From Dyella nitratireducens (lineage in GTDB: Bacteria > Pseudomonadota > Gammaproteobacteria > Xanthomonadales > Rhodanobacteraceae): 64,000 bases of DNA. Within the stretch, counting starts at the first letter, position 1. The number at the start of each line of letters is the position of its first letter. The notes beneath the pieces were generated by a model. The model was given only the letters and a program-made list of their open reading frames with translations. It did no database searches and was not told the DNA's origin. Below are positions 47,281 to 55,735 of the stretch, piece after piece. The DNA lies in contig NZ_BMJA01000005.1 in the NCBI RefSeq assembly GCF_014642835.1, positions 62,001 to 126,000 of the forward strand, read 5' to 3'. A program made the translations under genes and the position numbers.

Positions 47281-47416
47281 TGCGTTGCCGTCATTCCGGC
47301 GAAAGCCGGAATTCAGTCTAAATAGGCGTCCGAAGGACACAACATTAATAATGTTGAGTGCTGCGCACGACGTATTGGTACTGGATTCCGGCTTTCGCCG
47401 GAATGACGGCAACGCA
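47281..47416. repeat. Long inverted repeat, CATTCCGGCG family
   Basis: Arms of 36 bases (47281-47316 and 47381-47416) match with one mismatch, each holding the inner palindrome ATTCCGGC-gaaa-GCCGGAAT. The 64-base centre is AT-richer than its surroundings. It starts 8 bp after the sigma-factor stop and lies before the convergent MFS gene. A MITE-like or REP-type element; no transposase is nearby. Confidence 0.85.
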
Positions 47417-47444
47417 AAACCATGCATCATAATAAGCATAGTAG

Positions 47445-48935
47445 CTATGGGGATTGAGAGAGGGATCCCGCCAGCACCGGCTCCCTTACCCGCAGCACGC
47501 TAACCCCCGCCACCAGCAAGCTCGCACCACCCAGCACCAGCGCGTAAATCGGCTGCCCATGAAAGAACACGCGCAGCAGCACACCCAGCACGCTCGCCGC
47601 CAGCAACTGCGGAATCACAACGAAGAAATTGAAGATGCCCATGTACACGCCCATCTTCTCCGCCGGCAGATTGTCTGACAGCAACGCATACGGCAAGGAA
47701 AGAATCGACGCCCACGCGAACCCGACGCCCACCATCGGCAGCAACAACCAATGCGGATCGCGGATCAACAGGAACGACACCAGCCCCACACCACCCAGCC
47801 ACAGGTTCACCAGATGGCTGATGCGCAAACCCCAGCGGCGCACCATCAGTGGAATCACCAGCGCCGCCACGGCAGCAAAACCGTTGTAGGCCGCGAACAG
47901 CACGCCCACCCAGTTGGCACCGTTGTTATAGGCCTCCGATTGCGGATCGCTGCTGCCGAAATGCACCTGCGCGACGCCGGCCGTGGTGTAGATCCACATG
48001 GCGAACATCGCGAACCAGGAGAAAAACTGCACCAACGCCAAGCGGCGCATGTCGGGCGGCATCGTGTGCACGTCCGTCATCACCTGCGTGAACATGCCAT
48101 CGCCGCGCGCCACGCTCAGCCACAACTGCGAAAGCCCGAACGCAGCCAGGCCGCCAGCCAACAGATACAACTCACGCTCCAGGTTGTATGCGTGCACGAA
48201 CCATCCACCCAGCAGCCCGGCAATCAGCCAGACCAGGCCATGCTTGCGCGCGCCGGAGCGCTCCACATGCGCCGGCTCCGACTTCACCGCGTCATCGAAT
48301 ACATGCAACTGATCAGGTGGGTATTCCTTGCTGGACAGCACCGTCCACAGCACCGAACCCAGCAATACCACGCCACCGATATAGAACGCGTCGCGCACCG
48401 TATTCGGAACGCCGCCGGGGGCCGCGATATTGCTCACGCCCAGATGCGCCAACAGATAGGGCAGCAGCGACGCCACCACCGCGCCCAAGCCGATGAAAAA
48501 ACTTTGCATCGCGTAGCCGAGCGGCCGTTGCCCAGTCGGCAATTGATCACCGACAAACGCGCGGAACGGTTCCATCGATACGTTGATCGACGCATCCATC
48601 ATCCACAGCAGCGTCGCGGCGATCCACAGCAATCCCGCATTGGGCATCCACAGCAAAGCCACCGTGGTCAGTACTGCACCGGCCAGAAAATACGGACGAC
48701 GACGCCCAAGCCGCCCCCAGGTGCGATCGGAGGCATAGCCGATCAACGGCTGCACAATCAGCCCCGTAAACGGCGCGGCGATCCAAAGCATCGGAATATC
48801 GCCCACACCCGCACCCAGCGTCTGGAAGATACGGCTGACGTTGGCATTCTGCAGTGCAAAGGCGAACTGGATGCCCAGAAAACCGAAACACATGTTCCAG
48901 ATCTGCCAGAACGACAGGTTCGGTTTGCGGTTCAT
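47445..48935 (-). CDS. MFS/GPH-type disaccharide transporter
   Basis: The 496-residue inner-membrane protein has twelve predicted helices, begins LSFWQIWNMCFGFLGIQFAFALQN, and has IGYASDRTWGRLGRRRPYFLAG between helices 2 and 3, the signature of the GPH/sucrose-maltose proton symporter group. Position among glucan-hydrolysing genes points to maltose or maltooligosaccharide uptake. Its start overlaps the stop of the six-hairpin hydrolase gene by ATGA, so they form one unit under the operator at 51261. Confidence 0.9.
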   Translation of the reverse strand: MNRKPNLSFWQIWNMCFGFLGIQFAFALQNANVSRIFQTLGAGVGDIPMLWIAAPFTGLIVQPLIGYASDRTWGRLGRRRPYFLAGAVLTTVALLWMPNAGLLWIAATLLWMMDASINVSMEPFRAFVGDQLPTGQRPLGYAMQSFFIGLGAVVASLLPYLLAHLGVSNIAAPGGVPNTVRDAFYIGGVVLLGSVLWTVLSSKEYPPDQLHVFDDAVKSEPAHVERSGARKHGLVWLIAGLLGGWFVHAYNLERELYLLAGGLAAFGLSQLWLSVARGDGMFTQVMTDVHTMPPDMRRLALVQFFSWFAMFAMWIYTTAGVAQVHFGSSDPQSEAYNNGANWVGVLFAAYNGFAAVAALVIPLMVRRWGLRISHLVNLWLGGVGLVSFLLIRDPHWLLLPMVGVGFAWASILSLPYALLSDNLPAEKMGVYMGIFNFFVVIPQLLAASVLGVLLRVFFHGQPIYALVLGGASLLVAGVSVLRVREPVLAGSLSQSP

Positions 48936-51112
48936 GGCGTACCTGTCGCCGGGGTGATGATGAGATCGCCGATGCGCGCATCGTTGAGCGGTCCTTCGAT
49001 GCCACCCTTGCCGCCGGTGTAGTGCGCGAAATGGCTGAGGTCGCTCATATTGAAGCCTTGTTCCAGCTCAAAGCGGCACACGTCACCGGCTTTCGCCGAG
49101 ATCACGCCGTAGCTGGACGACTGCTCACCGACACTATGCGGCATCACGATCGGCAAACTTTGCGGCGCCTCGTTGCCACACGTGATCGCCAGCATTTTTA
49201 CCGCCGCCGTCACGCCGGTTTCGATCGAACCATGGTTGTTTTCGTAACGTAGCCAGACGCGGTAGCGACCTGTGGCAGATGCCGTCCACGAACGTGGCCA
49301 GCTGTCGCCCATCGATATCGGATCACCGCCGCAAACCGTTTTGCTGTGCAACGATTCCATGCCGTGTTCACTAACGCGCGTCACGCTTACACACGGTGGC
49401 TTGACCCCCTCCGCAACATAGGTGTTGCCATCGATCGTGCCGACACGCTGACCATCCGCATACAACACCACTTTGCCATCCGCCTCCACACGCCAGCCCC
49501 TGTCATCTTTCTCAATGGTGGGCGCGTCGGGCGGCGCGGGCGCGTACAACGGCGCATCGGTGTGCATGGGGAGCGAAGGCTGGTCAATGGCCTTCATCGT
49601 CACCACCGTTTCCGTACCGTGCTGCCTGATGCTGTCAGTCACCAGCAGGTTACCTTGCAACTTGCGCGGGATACGCAACGTGATGCTCCGCTCGGGGGTG
49701 TGCAAGGTGATGCTGTCGCGATCGCCGAACAACATCGGCACCAGCGAAACCGGCAATTTGGGTTCGATGCTGCCACGCTGGGTAAGACCGAACACGCCTT
49801 CGTTGACCATGTCCAGATACGCCGCCACAGACCATAGCTGCCGCGGCGAATCCACCACCGGCCCGCTCAGTTTGCCGTCCTCGACGTGAGTGGCCTGCGT
49901 AAGCAATTCGTAGTTCTCCATATTGGAACCCGCCATGGCCGCACCGCGCATGATGGATCGCAATTCATGGGCAATACGCGCCGGGTCGTTCACCTCGCGC
50001 GCAGCGCGCAACGCATACGCACTGACGAACGGCCAGATGGCGCGGTTGTGATAGATCGGCTGATCGCTGCGCTCCGGCCAGATCACCGGGCTCCCGGCCG
50101 GCCATGTGGGATAGTTGGCCAGTGCGATGCGCGCGCTTTCGCCTTCGGCAACGCCACTGGTAATGGCCAGTGCCGTGCCGAGCAAATCGTAGGTGTCATA
50201 AGGCGTACCATCGCCATCGATGTAGCTCATGTACATGCCACGATCGGCCCGCCAGAAACGCGCGTTGATGGCCTTCTTGAGCGACGCAGCCTGCTCCTCA
50301 TAGCGTTTGGCATTAGCGCTTTCGCCATGTTCTTTCGCCAGGCGAGCCGCCAGCTGCAGCGCCTGGTAATGCAGCACGTTGGTAGACAGCGCAAACGATT
50401 GCCCGATGAACACGACATTGCTTGCCGTCCATGCCGGATACGTCTGCTCGCGCCAGTCGAGGAACGACGTTTCGCCGCGATACAAACCCAAGCGCGGATC
50501 AAACACGTACTGCCGATCCTGCGCCAGCGTGTCGTTCAACGCGCGATACACGTTATCGGCAAACACCTTGTCGTCGAGCAGATGCTGTGCGCCCAGAAAC
50601 CACACCACGCGATCCGTGCTGATCGGCCAGCTGCCGCCGGAACCCGTGTCCTGCATCACGTACAAACCTTGCGGCAAAGACGGATCGCGCACGTCCGACA
50701 GCTTGAAGCTCAAGCCGTTGCGCGAACGCTGCGGATCGAATTGCCACAACCCCAGGTCGATGGAATAGGAAAGATCGCGCGTCCACACATACGGCCATTT
50801 CGCGCCGGTCTCGAAACAGGTGCACGGAATCGGCTGACCATGGTCGAACGCACCGTCACGGATGGCCGTCACCGAATCCTGCGTGAGTTCCTCCTGTGCC
50901 ATGGCGAACAAGCCATCGAACATCGGGCTGGCCGTCTCCACCCGCATGCGCTGCGCGCCGATGTCGCGCGTACCGAACGGGCCGGCCAAGGTGAAATGCC
51001 CGTCTTTCGCCACGCTCATGTGCGCTTGCTGTCCACGCCACGCAATCTCATCGCGCCACACGTCCCCTTGGGCGCCTGCGGCCAGGGCCGCCATCAACAC
51101 AACGCTCAGCAT
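48932..51112 (-). CDS. Secreted six-hairpin glycosidase-like hydrolase
   Basis: The 726-residue exported protein has a short signal peptide (MLSVVLMAALAAGAQG) and an (alpha/alpha)6 catalytic region with KWPYVWTRDLSYSIDLGL, DWREQTYPAW, YDTYDLLGTALAI and IWPERSDQPIYHNRAIWP. A beta-rich C-terminal third with WPRSWTASATGRYRVWLRYEN looks carbohydrate-binding. This resembles glucosidase/debranching-type six-hairpin enzymes (GH63/GH15-like), but the exact family is not clear. ATG 51112 follows GGAG; a GTG six bases earlier is not favoured. Co-transcribed with the MFS gene. Confidence 0.75.
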   Translation of the reverse strand: MLSVVLMAALAAGAQGDVWRDEIAWRGQQAHMSVAKDGHFTLAGPFGTRDIGAQRMRVETASPMFDGLFAMAQEELTQDSVTAIRDGAFDHGQPIPCTCFETGAKWPYVWTRDLSYSIDLGLWQFDPQRSRNGLSFKLSDVRDPSLPQGLYVMQDTGSGGSWPISTDRVVWFLGAQHLLDDKVFADNVYRALNDTLAQDRQYVFDPRLGLYRGETSFLDWREQTYPAWTASNVVFIGQSFALSTNVLHYQALQLAARLAKEHGESANAKRYEEQAASLKKAINARFWRADRGMYMSYIDGDGTPYDTYDLLGTALAITSGVAEGESARIALANYPTWPAGSPVIWPERSDQPIYHNRAIWPFVSAYALRAAREVNDPARIAHELRSIMRGAAMAGSNMENYELLTQATHVEDGKLSGPVVDSPRQLWSVAAYLDMVNEGVFGLTQRGSIEPKLPVSLVPMLFGDRDSITLHTPERSITLRIPRKLQGNLLVTDSIRQHGTETVVTMKAIDQPSLPMHTDAPLYAPAPPDAPTIEKDDRGWRVEADGKVVLYADGQRVGTIDGNTYVAEGVKPPCVSVTRVSEHGMESLHSKTVCGGDPISMGDSWPRSWTASATGRYRVWLRYENNHGSIETGVTAAVKMLAITCGNEAPQSLPIVMPHSVGEQSSSYGVISAKAGDVCRFELEQGFNMSDLSHFAHYTGGKGGIEGPLNDARIGDLIITPATGTP

Positions 51113-51260
51113 GCACACTCCGCGGATGGGTGATTCACAGCAATGTTCTGGTTATGGCATGGCGCGAAGCGATGTACATGCTGCGACCGCAGCATAAAAA
51201 CGACTATTTCGCGCAAGTGGTCGTGCATGGTAGGCAAGCTGCTGGCGAAGTGCCGTGTTT

Positions 51261-51275
51261 TGCATACGTATTCAT
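51261..51275. promoter_or_regulatory. Saccharide-locus operator, copy 1
   Basis: TGCATACGTATTCAT, core palindrome ATACGTAT, 149 bp upstream of the six-hairpin hydrolase start. The identical 15-mer occurs at 60518 and, inverted, at 60707. LacI-family repressors typically bind such odd-centred CG palindromes. Confidence 0.65.
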
Positions 51276-51327
51276 GTGCGCTCTCTTACTCGCCCTCTCC
51301 TGCGCGTGGAAGGCCGACGCATAACCC

Positions 51328-51399
51328 GTAGGTTGGGGTGCAAACCCCAACATCGACGTCTCCATGCAGCATGACGCTGGGGTTTGCACCCCAGCCTAC
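51328..51399. repeat. GTAG-type REP doublet, copy 4 (right arm with paired changes)
   Basis: The left arm (51328-51351) is consensus. The right arm (51376-51399) has the paired change GCTGGGG/CCCCAGC. It ends 3 bp after the GH39 stop codon. Confidence 0.9.
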
Positions 51400-51402
51400 G
51401 CA

Positions 51403-52962
51403 TCAATGCACCTCAACGACCACCAACCCTTGCGGCGGAATATCAATCCGTAAGCGACCGTTCTCCAACACTATCGACGACGGCCCAGCCAGTTTGCCCG
51501 CATCGCGCAACTGCGCAATCTGCTCGCGACTCGGGAAATCCGGACGCCCCATCTGATCGAACAAGGCCACCGCATTGCCATGGTTTTCATCCAGACGCCA
51601 CACGGTGGCCTTCGCACCTGTGCCCAGGTGCGACACATCGACGTCGAAGTGCTTGATCGATCCCTGGGGCTCGCCCTTGCTGTACGCGTCGGTGTCACCC
51701 ACCGGCGGCGCGTAATTCCATAGCGCCAGCACCACCGTGCCGTCGTCACGGCGAGTAGCCAGCGCGCTATTCGAAGATACCGGCAGGCGTGTATCACCCA
51801 GGCGATGCAGCATCGCAAACGCGTTGAACGCCGGCTTCTGGATACGATCTGCCGCAATCAGGCCGAAGCCGCCATAGAAGGGATTGCGCACCACACCCTG
51901 CTCTTCGAATACATCGGAAAAGCTCCAGTAACTCATGATGTCGACCTTGCCCGCGCATTCGCGGATCGTGTTCGCCATCCACGGACCCATGTAGATCGTG
52001 TCGGTGACATTCGGCAGGTTGGCGTAGGAAGCGTTGTATTCGCTGAAAATCAGCGGCAGCTTCGGATACGGCGAAGCTGCGATCTCGCGATGCACCTTGT
52101 CGACGGCACGGCACACCATGTCGGCGCGCGGAATGTTTTCTTCGGTCTTGAACACGTTTTGCGCCGTGTCATCGCCATACACATGCGTGCTTACGAAATC
52201 CGCTGGCACCTTCGCAGTGCGCACATGCATGAGGAAATCCGGCACCCATGCCGCCTGTGCCGTGCTGGGCCCGCCCACGCGGATACGCGGATTCACCGCT
52301 TTCAACGTGCGCGCCGTGTTGTCGTACAGCGTGAAATAAGTGGACTGCTCCGGTTTGCCACCCCAGAAAGTGAGGTTTGGCTCATTCCACACTTCGAAAT
52401 ACCAGCTCGACACCTCATCAATGCCGTAGCGTCCGATCAGATGCTCGGCAAAGGCGCGAATCATCGCATCCCACTCGGCGTAATCCTTTGGCGGCATCAC
52501 GTTCGGGTGATACCAAAAATCATGCTGCTGCGAAGGATCCGAGCTCAGCTCCGGCGGCATGAAGCTCAGCTCGACGAACGGCTTGATGCCACGCTCCAGC
52601 AGTCCGTCGTAGATCTGGTCGACGTAGGAGAAGTTGTAGTGGATATGGCCGTCCTTATCACGCGATACCAGGCCCACATCGCGATCGAAGATGCCATGGA
52701 AGCGCACGTAGCCGAAGCCGGTGGCCTGATGCACGGCGTCGATGTCCTTGCGGTAATCGTCACGCAGCGCCAGCACCGCGCGGCCCGAGCCGAACATCTG
52801 CTCCCAGAAATGCGGGAAGGCCGTGCCCTTCGCGCTGGCGTCGACCTTGATGGCGACCGTGTCGGGCGCCGGTGGCGTTGCAGCGTAGGTAGCGCCGAAA
52901 GCCAGCAGCATGGCGAGGCCGAGCTTTGATGCAGTGCGGTGGAACAGTGCGGTAGCGGGCAT
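51403..52962 (-). CDS. GH39-type secreted glycosidase (beta-xylosidase-like)
   Basis: The 519-residue protein has a signal peptide (cleavage near TYAA/T) and a TIM-barrel catalytic domain. WNEPN gives the acid/base Glu194 and FSEYN the nucleophile Glu308, in the GH39/clan A arrangement. The C-terminal beta domain has ALWNYAPPVGDT and LVVVEVH. GH39 members cleave beta-xylosides or related beta-glycosides, so this enzyme does not fit simple alpha-glucan use. A separate palindrome, GTAAACGTTTAC, lies 29 bp upstream. REP doublets flank the gene on both sides. Confidence 0.88.
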   Translation of the reverse strand: MPATALFHRTASKLGLAMLLAFGATYAATPPAPDTVAIKVDASAKGTAFPHFWEQMFGSGRAVLALRDDYRKDIDAVHQATGFGYVRFHGIFDRDVGLVSRDKDGHIHYNFSYVDQIYDGLLERGIKPFVELSFMPPELSSDPSQQHDFWYHPNVMPPKDYAEWDAMIRAFAEHLIGRYGIDEVSSWYFEVWNEPNLTFWGGKPEQSTYFTLYDNTARTLKAVNPRIRVGGPSTAQAAWVPDFLMHVRTAKVPADFVSTHVYGDDTAQNVFKTEENIPRADMVCRAVDKVHREIAASPYPKLPLIFSEYNASYANLPNVTDTIYMGPWMANTIRECAGKVDIMSYWSFSDVFEEQGVVRNPFYGGFGLIAADRIQKPAFNAFAMLHRLGDTRLPVSSNSALATRRDDGTVVLALWNYAPPVGDTDAYSKGEPQGSIKHFDVDVSHLGTGAKATVWRLDENHGNAVALFDQMGRPDFPSREQIAQLRDAGKLAGPSSIVLENGRLRIDIPPQGLVVVEVH

Positions 52963-52990
52963 GGCGAGTCCTTGAGATTTTTGCCGGCAT

Positions 52991-53002
52991 GTAAACGTTT
53001 AC
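52991..53002. promoter_or_regulatory. LacI-type operator before the GH39 gene
   Basis: GTAAACGTTTAC, a perfect 12-base palindrome with central CG, 29 bp upstream of the GH39 start, close to the consensus of GalR/LacI sites (TGTAAACGTTTACA). It differs from the ATACGTAT operator. Confidence 0.65.
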
Positions 53003-53054
53003 TTTCACAGGCGCAAGTGTCTTACATATCTGGGCCAGCGTTCAATGCCGCGCC

Positions 53055-53127
53055 GTAGGTTGGGGTGCAAACCCCAACCTCGTCAGGTTCCACGCATAAA
53101 GACGCTGGGGTTTGCACCCCAACCTAC
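53055..53127. repeat. GTAG-type REP doublet, copy 5 (unpaired change)
   Basis: Left arm 53055-53078, spacer of 25 rather than 24 bases, right arm 53104-53127. The right arm has GCTGGGG but keeps CCCCAAC, so one stem pair is broken: an intermediate between the consensus and copies 3 and 4. It ends 4 bp after the GH31 stop. Confidence 0.88.
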
Positions 53128-53131
53128 GGGT

Positions 53132-55480
53132 TCAATGCGAGTCTGCTGCCCGCAACACCACATGCTTCGCCTTCTCGGCAGCAAGCCGCAGCAGCGTCAC
53201 ATCACCATAGCGATCGTGATCAATCGCCCAGCCCTCACCCTTCGCCGCCTGCAGCGCGTCCACATTCGCATACGACTTGAGCGATCCTGCCGTGGCAGCC
53301 GCCACGCCATGCACTTTCACCAGGTAATACGTCAGTTCGGGCTTGTAGCTGCCATGCGGCGGGTCGATGCTGAACTCGACGCCATCAGTATTGCGCTGTG
53401 CGCTGAGCCGCTGGGCATAGTACACGCCGTGTTCGTAGGCATACGTGCTGCCGTCATCATCGTAGTAGTCGAAATGCGTGGCGTGCTCGGCGGGGAACAC
53501 GTCCACCGTCAGCTCCGTCACGGGCTGCTCACCCACATAATCCATAGCCGGCTGGGTGGGAATGATCGCGCCTTCGCGAATAAACAGCGGGATATCGCCC
53601 CACGTCTTGCTATCCACCATGTAGTGGAGGGTCTGCCCTCCCTGGTACACCTTGCCGGTGAAGTAATCGGTCCACTCACCCGCAGGTAGATAGATGTCCT
53701 TTTCCGTCTGGCCTTTTTCCACCACCGGCGACACCAGCAGGCCATCGCCGAACATCCAGGCATCCACGTCGTCACGCACTTGCGCGTCGTCGGGATAATC
53801 GAAGGTCAGCGGCCGCACGATGCCCACGCCCTCGGTCGTGTCGCCATGCTCATAGCTGTAGATGTAGGGAATCAGCGTATAGCGCAAGCGCATGGCATCG
53901 GTCGCGGCTTTTTCGGCGGTGGGCCCGTACGCCCATGGCTGACGCTTTTCGCCCAGCGTGCCGTGCACGCGGAAGATCGGCACGAACGCCGCAAACTCGA
54001 TCCAGCGTGCGTAGTTTTCATCGTCCGGATGGCCTTTGAAGCCACCGCTGTCCATGCCCCACTTCATTTCGCCCACGTCGATGGCACTGAGCATGCGCTG
54101 GCGCTGCGCTGCCATGCTGTCGAAGCCCGTGTCGATATCGCCGGACCACAACCCGTACGCATAACGCTGTGCGCCGAGGTAGAAATCGCGGTTGATCGAC
54201 CACACGCGGGTCGGCGTATAGGCGCGCTGCCCGTCGTACAGCGCACGCTGCATGTTGAGGAATTGCGTGTTGCTGTCGGTGTCGTCGGCCTCGTCGTTCC
54301 ACCAGCCGACAATGCCGGTATCGAACGAGTGCTTCAGCGTGTCATTGAAGAACCACGCGCGCACGGCCGCCTGATCGAAATCCAGCTCGCGCACCGGCTT
54401 GAGTGAGAAGTAATCCATGTTCTGCGGGCGGCTGGTCGCCCAGAAACCATGTGCTTCGGCATAGCGCCCTTCGACGGTGTCGACATGGATGCGCGGCTTC
54501 ATGATGCCGGTCATGTGCATGCCGAGTTCATCCATCATGGCTTTCAGCTTGCCGGTGGGGCCGTCGGGGAATTTTTTCTCGTTCCAGCGGAATTCGCCGT
54601 AGCTGTCATCGCCCCATGCCTTCCAGTCGAAGTCGAAGGTGAAGTTGTCGATGGGAATATGCCGGCTGCGGTAGCCATGCACGATGGCCAGGAACTCCTG
54701 CTCATCGATACCCCACTGGCTGTTGGTGAAACCCATCGCCCACTTCGGGAACATCGGCGGCGCGCCGCTGAGGATGGCAAGGGCCGCGAAGATTTTCGGC
54801 GGCGTGCCGGCGATCACGTCATAACTGATGTCCTCGCGGTTGATGCCGGTAACGTCGATGTGTCCGTCGCTGAGATCGAATTTGGCGCCGACCGTATCGA
54901 CCAGCACGCCATAACCACGCGTGCTCCATAGGAACGGGCCACCCGGATAGCCTTGCTCACCAGCCTTGGCGATCTGCACGCCCTGGCGCAGTAATCCCTT
55001 CTTGGCCGGTTCGAAAGCATCGTAGCCACCGATACCGTAAAGCGGATCGTCGGCCTCATGCTGCAGATCGATATGACGGTCCATCAGCGTGGAAGGGTCC
55101 GTCTGCAGCAGAACATGACCTTGCGCATCGGCGATGCTGAGGCGTCCGGTTGGTTTATCCCAGCTAGCGGTCAACTCGCTGCTCGCGACGGAAGCACTAT
55201 CGGCCGTCGTGTGCACACGCAGATCGGAAAGCGTGTCGCGCGAAGCATGCGGGTCCATCACGATGCCGGGACGCGCACTCACACCGTGCGGCATGCCATG
55301 GATCTGCACCACGTTCGGAGCAACGAAGCGTATGGTGATGCGATCACTGCCATGGCTCAGCTCGATGCCGCGTGCATCGGCATGATCGAGCTCGAAGGTC
55401 TGCGGGGTTTGATCGGCAAGCGCCGAGTAAGACGTGGAGATCAGCAGGCCACAGAGGGCCAAATTACGCAGGGTTGTCAT
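53132..55480 (-). CDS. GH31 alpha-glucosidase family enzyme, exported
   Basis: The 782-residue protein has a signal peptide (MTTLRNLALCGLLISTSYSALA), an N-terminal beta domain, and a GH31 barrel with MGFTNSQWGIDEQEF, FTFDFDWKAWGDD, VGWWNDEADD (nucleophile Asp region) and WGMDSGGFKGHPDDENYARW. The C-terminal domain has LPAGEWTDYFTGKVYQGG. GH31 enzymes release glucose from alpha-glucan ends or transfer glucosyl units. The nucleophile context WNDEAD differs from the common WxDMNE, suggesting a less usual subfamily. AAGGATGG precedes the start. It is upstream of GH39, on the same strand. Confidence 0.93.
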   Translation of the reverse strand: MTTLRNLALCGLLISTSYSALADQTPQTFELDHADARGIELSHGSDRITIRFVAPNVVQIHGMPHGVSARPGIVMDPHASRDTLSDLRVHTTADSASVASSELTASWDKPTGRLSIADAQGHVLLQTDPSTLMDRHIDLQHEADDPLYGIGGYDAFEPAKKGLLRQGVQIAKAGEQGYPGGPFLWSTRGYGVLVDTVGAKFDLSDGHIDVTGINREDISYDVIAGTPPKIFAALAILSGAPPMFPKWAMGFTNSQWGIDEQEFLAIVHGYRSRHIPIDNFTFDFDWKAWGDDSYGEFRWNEKKFPDGPTGKLKAMMDELGMHMTGIMKPRIHVDTVEGRYAEAHGFWATSRPQNMDYFSLKPVRELDFDQAAVRAWFFNDTLKHSFDTGIVGWWNDEADDTDSNTQFLNMQRALYDGQRAYTPTRVWSINRDFYLGAQRYAYGLWSGDIDTGFDSMAAQRQRMLSAIDVGEMKWGMDSGGFKGHPDDENYARWIEFAAFVPIFRVHGTLGEKRQPWAYGPTAEKAATDAMRLRYTLIPYIYSYEHGDTTEGVGIVRPLTFDYPDDAQVRDDVDAWMFGDGLLVSPVVEKGQTEKDIYLPAGEWTDYFTGKVYQGGQTLHYMVDSKTWGDIPLFIREGAIIPTQPAMDYVGEQPVTELTVDVFPAEHATHFDYYDDDGSTYAYEHGVYYAQRLSAQRNTDGVEFSIDPPHGSYKPELTYYLVKVHGVAAATAGSLKSYANVDALQAAKGEGWAIDHDRYGDVTLLRLAAEKAKHVVLRAADSH

Positions 55481-55612
55481 CCACCATCCTTTCTATTGCA
55501 AAGAACCTGGCATTGCGAGCCGCCCGACTATAACCGTACTTCGTCAGGATAGGGGACAAATGCTTGAGCCTCCGAAGCGTCGTTCCTCGCGACAAAGCCA
55601 GTCTTTCCTCGA

Positions 55613-55682
55613 CGTCATTCCGGCGAAGGCCGGAATCCATGGCAAGTACGAAGCATGGATTCCGGCCTTCGCCGGAATGACG
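55613..55682. repeat. Compact inverted repeat, CATTCCGGCG family
   Basis: Perfect 28-base arms (55613-55640 and 55655-55682) with a 14-base centre; each arm holds ATTCCGGC-gaag-GCCGGAAT. It lies between GH31 and the GH13 gene on the minus strand and may form a strong hairpin in either transcript. Confidence 0.85.
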
Positions 55683-55735
55683 ACTCGCTCTGACACAGGA
55701 TTAATGCAAACGTCGGCCACGCCAGAGGTACACGC

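Noticed and set aside
49886..51133. A 415-codon open frame opposite the six-hairpin hydrolase
   Set aside because: Arg/His-rich mirror frame of a signal-peptide-bearing enzyme gene.
51805..52929. A 374-codon open frame opposite GH39
   Set aside because: Antisense shadow; GH39 has both catalytic glutamates and a signal peptide.
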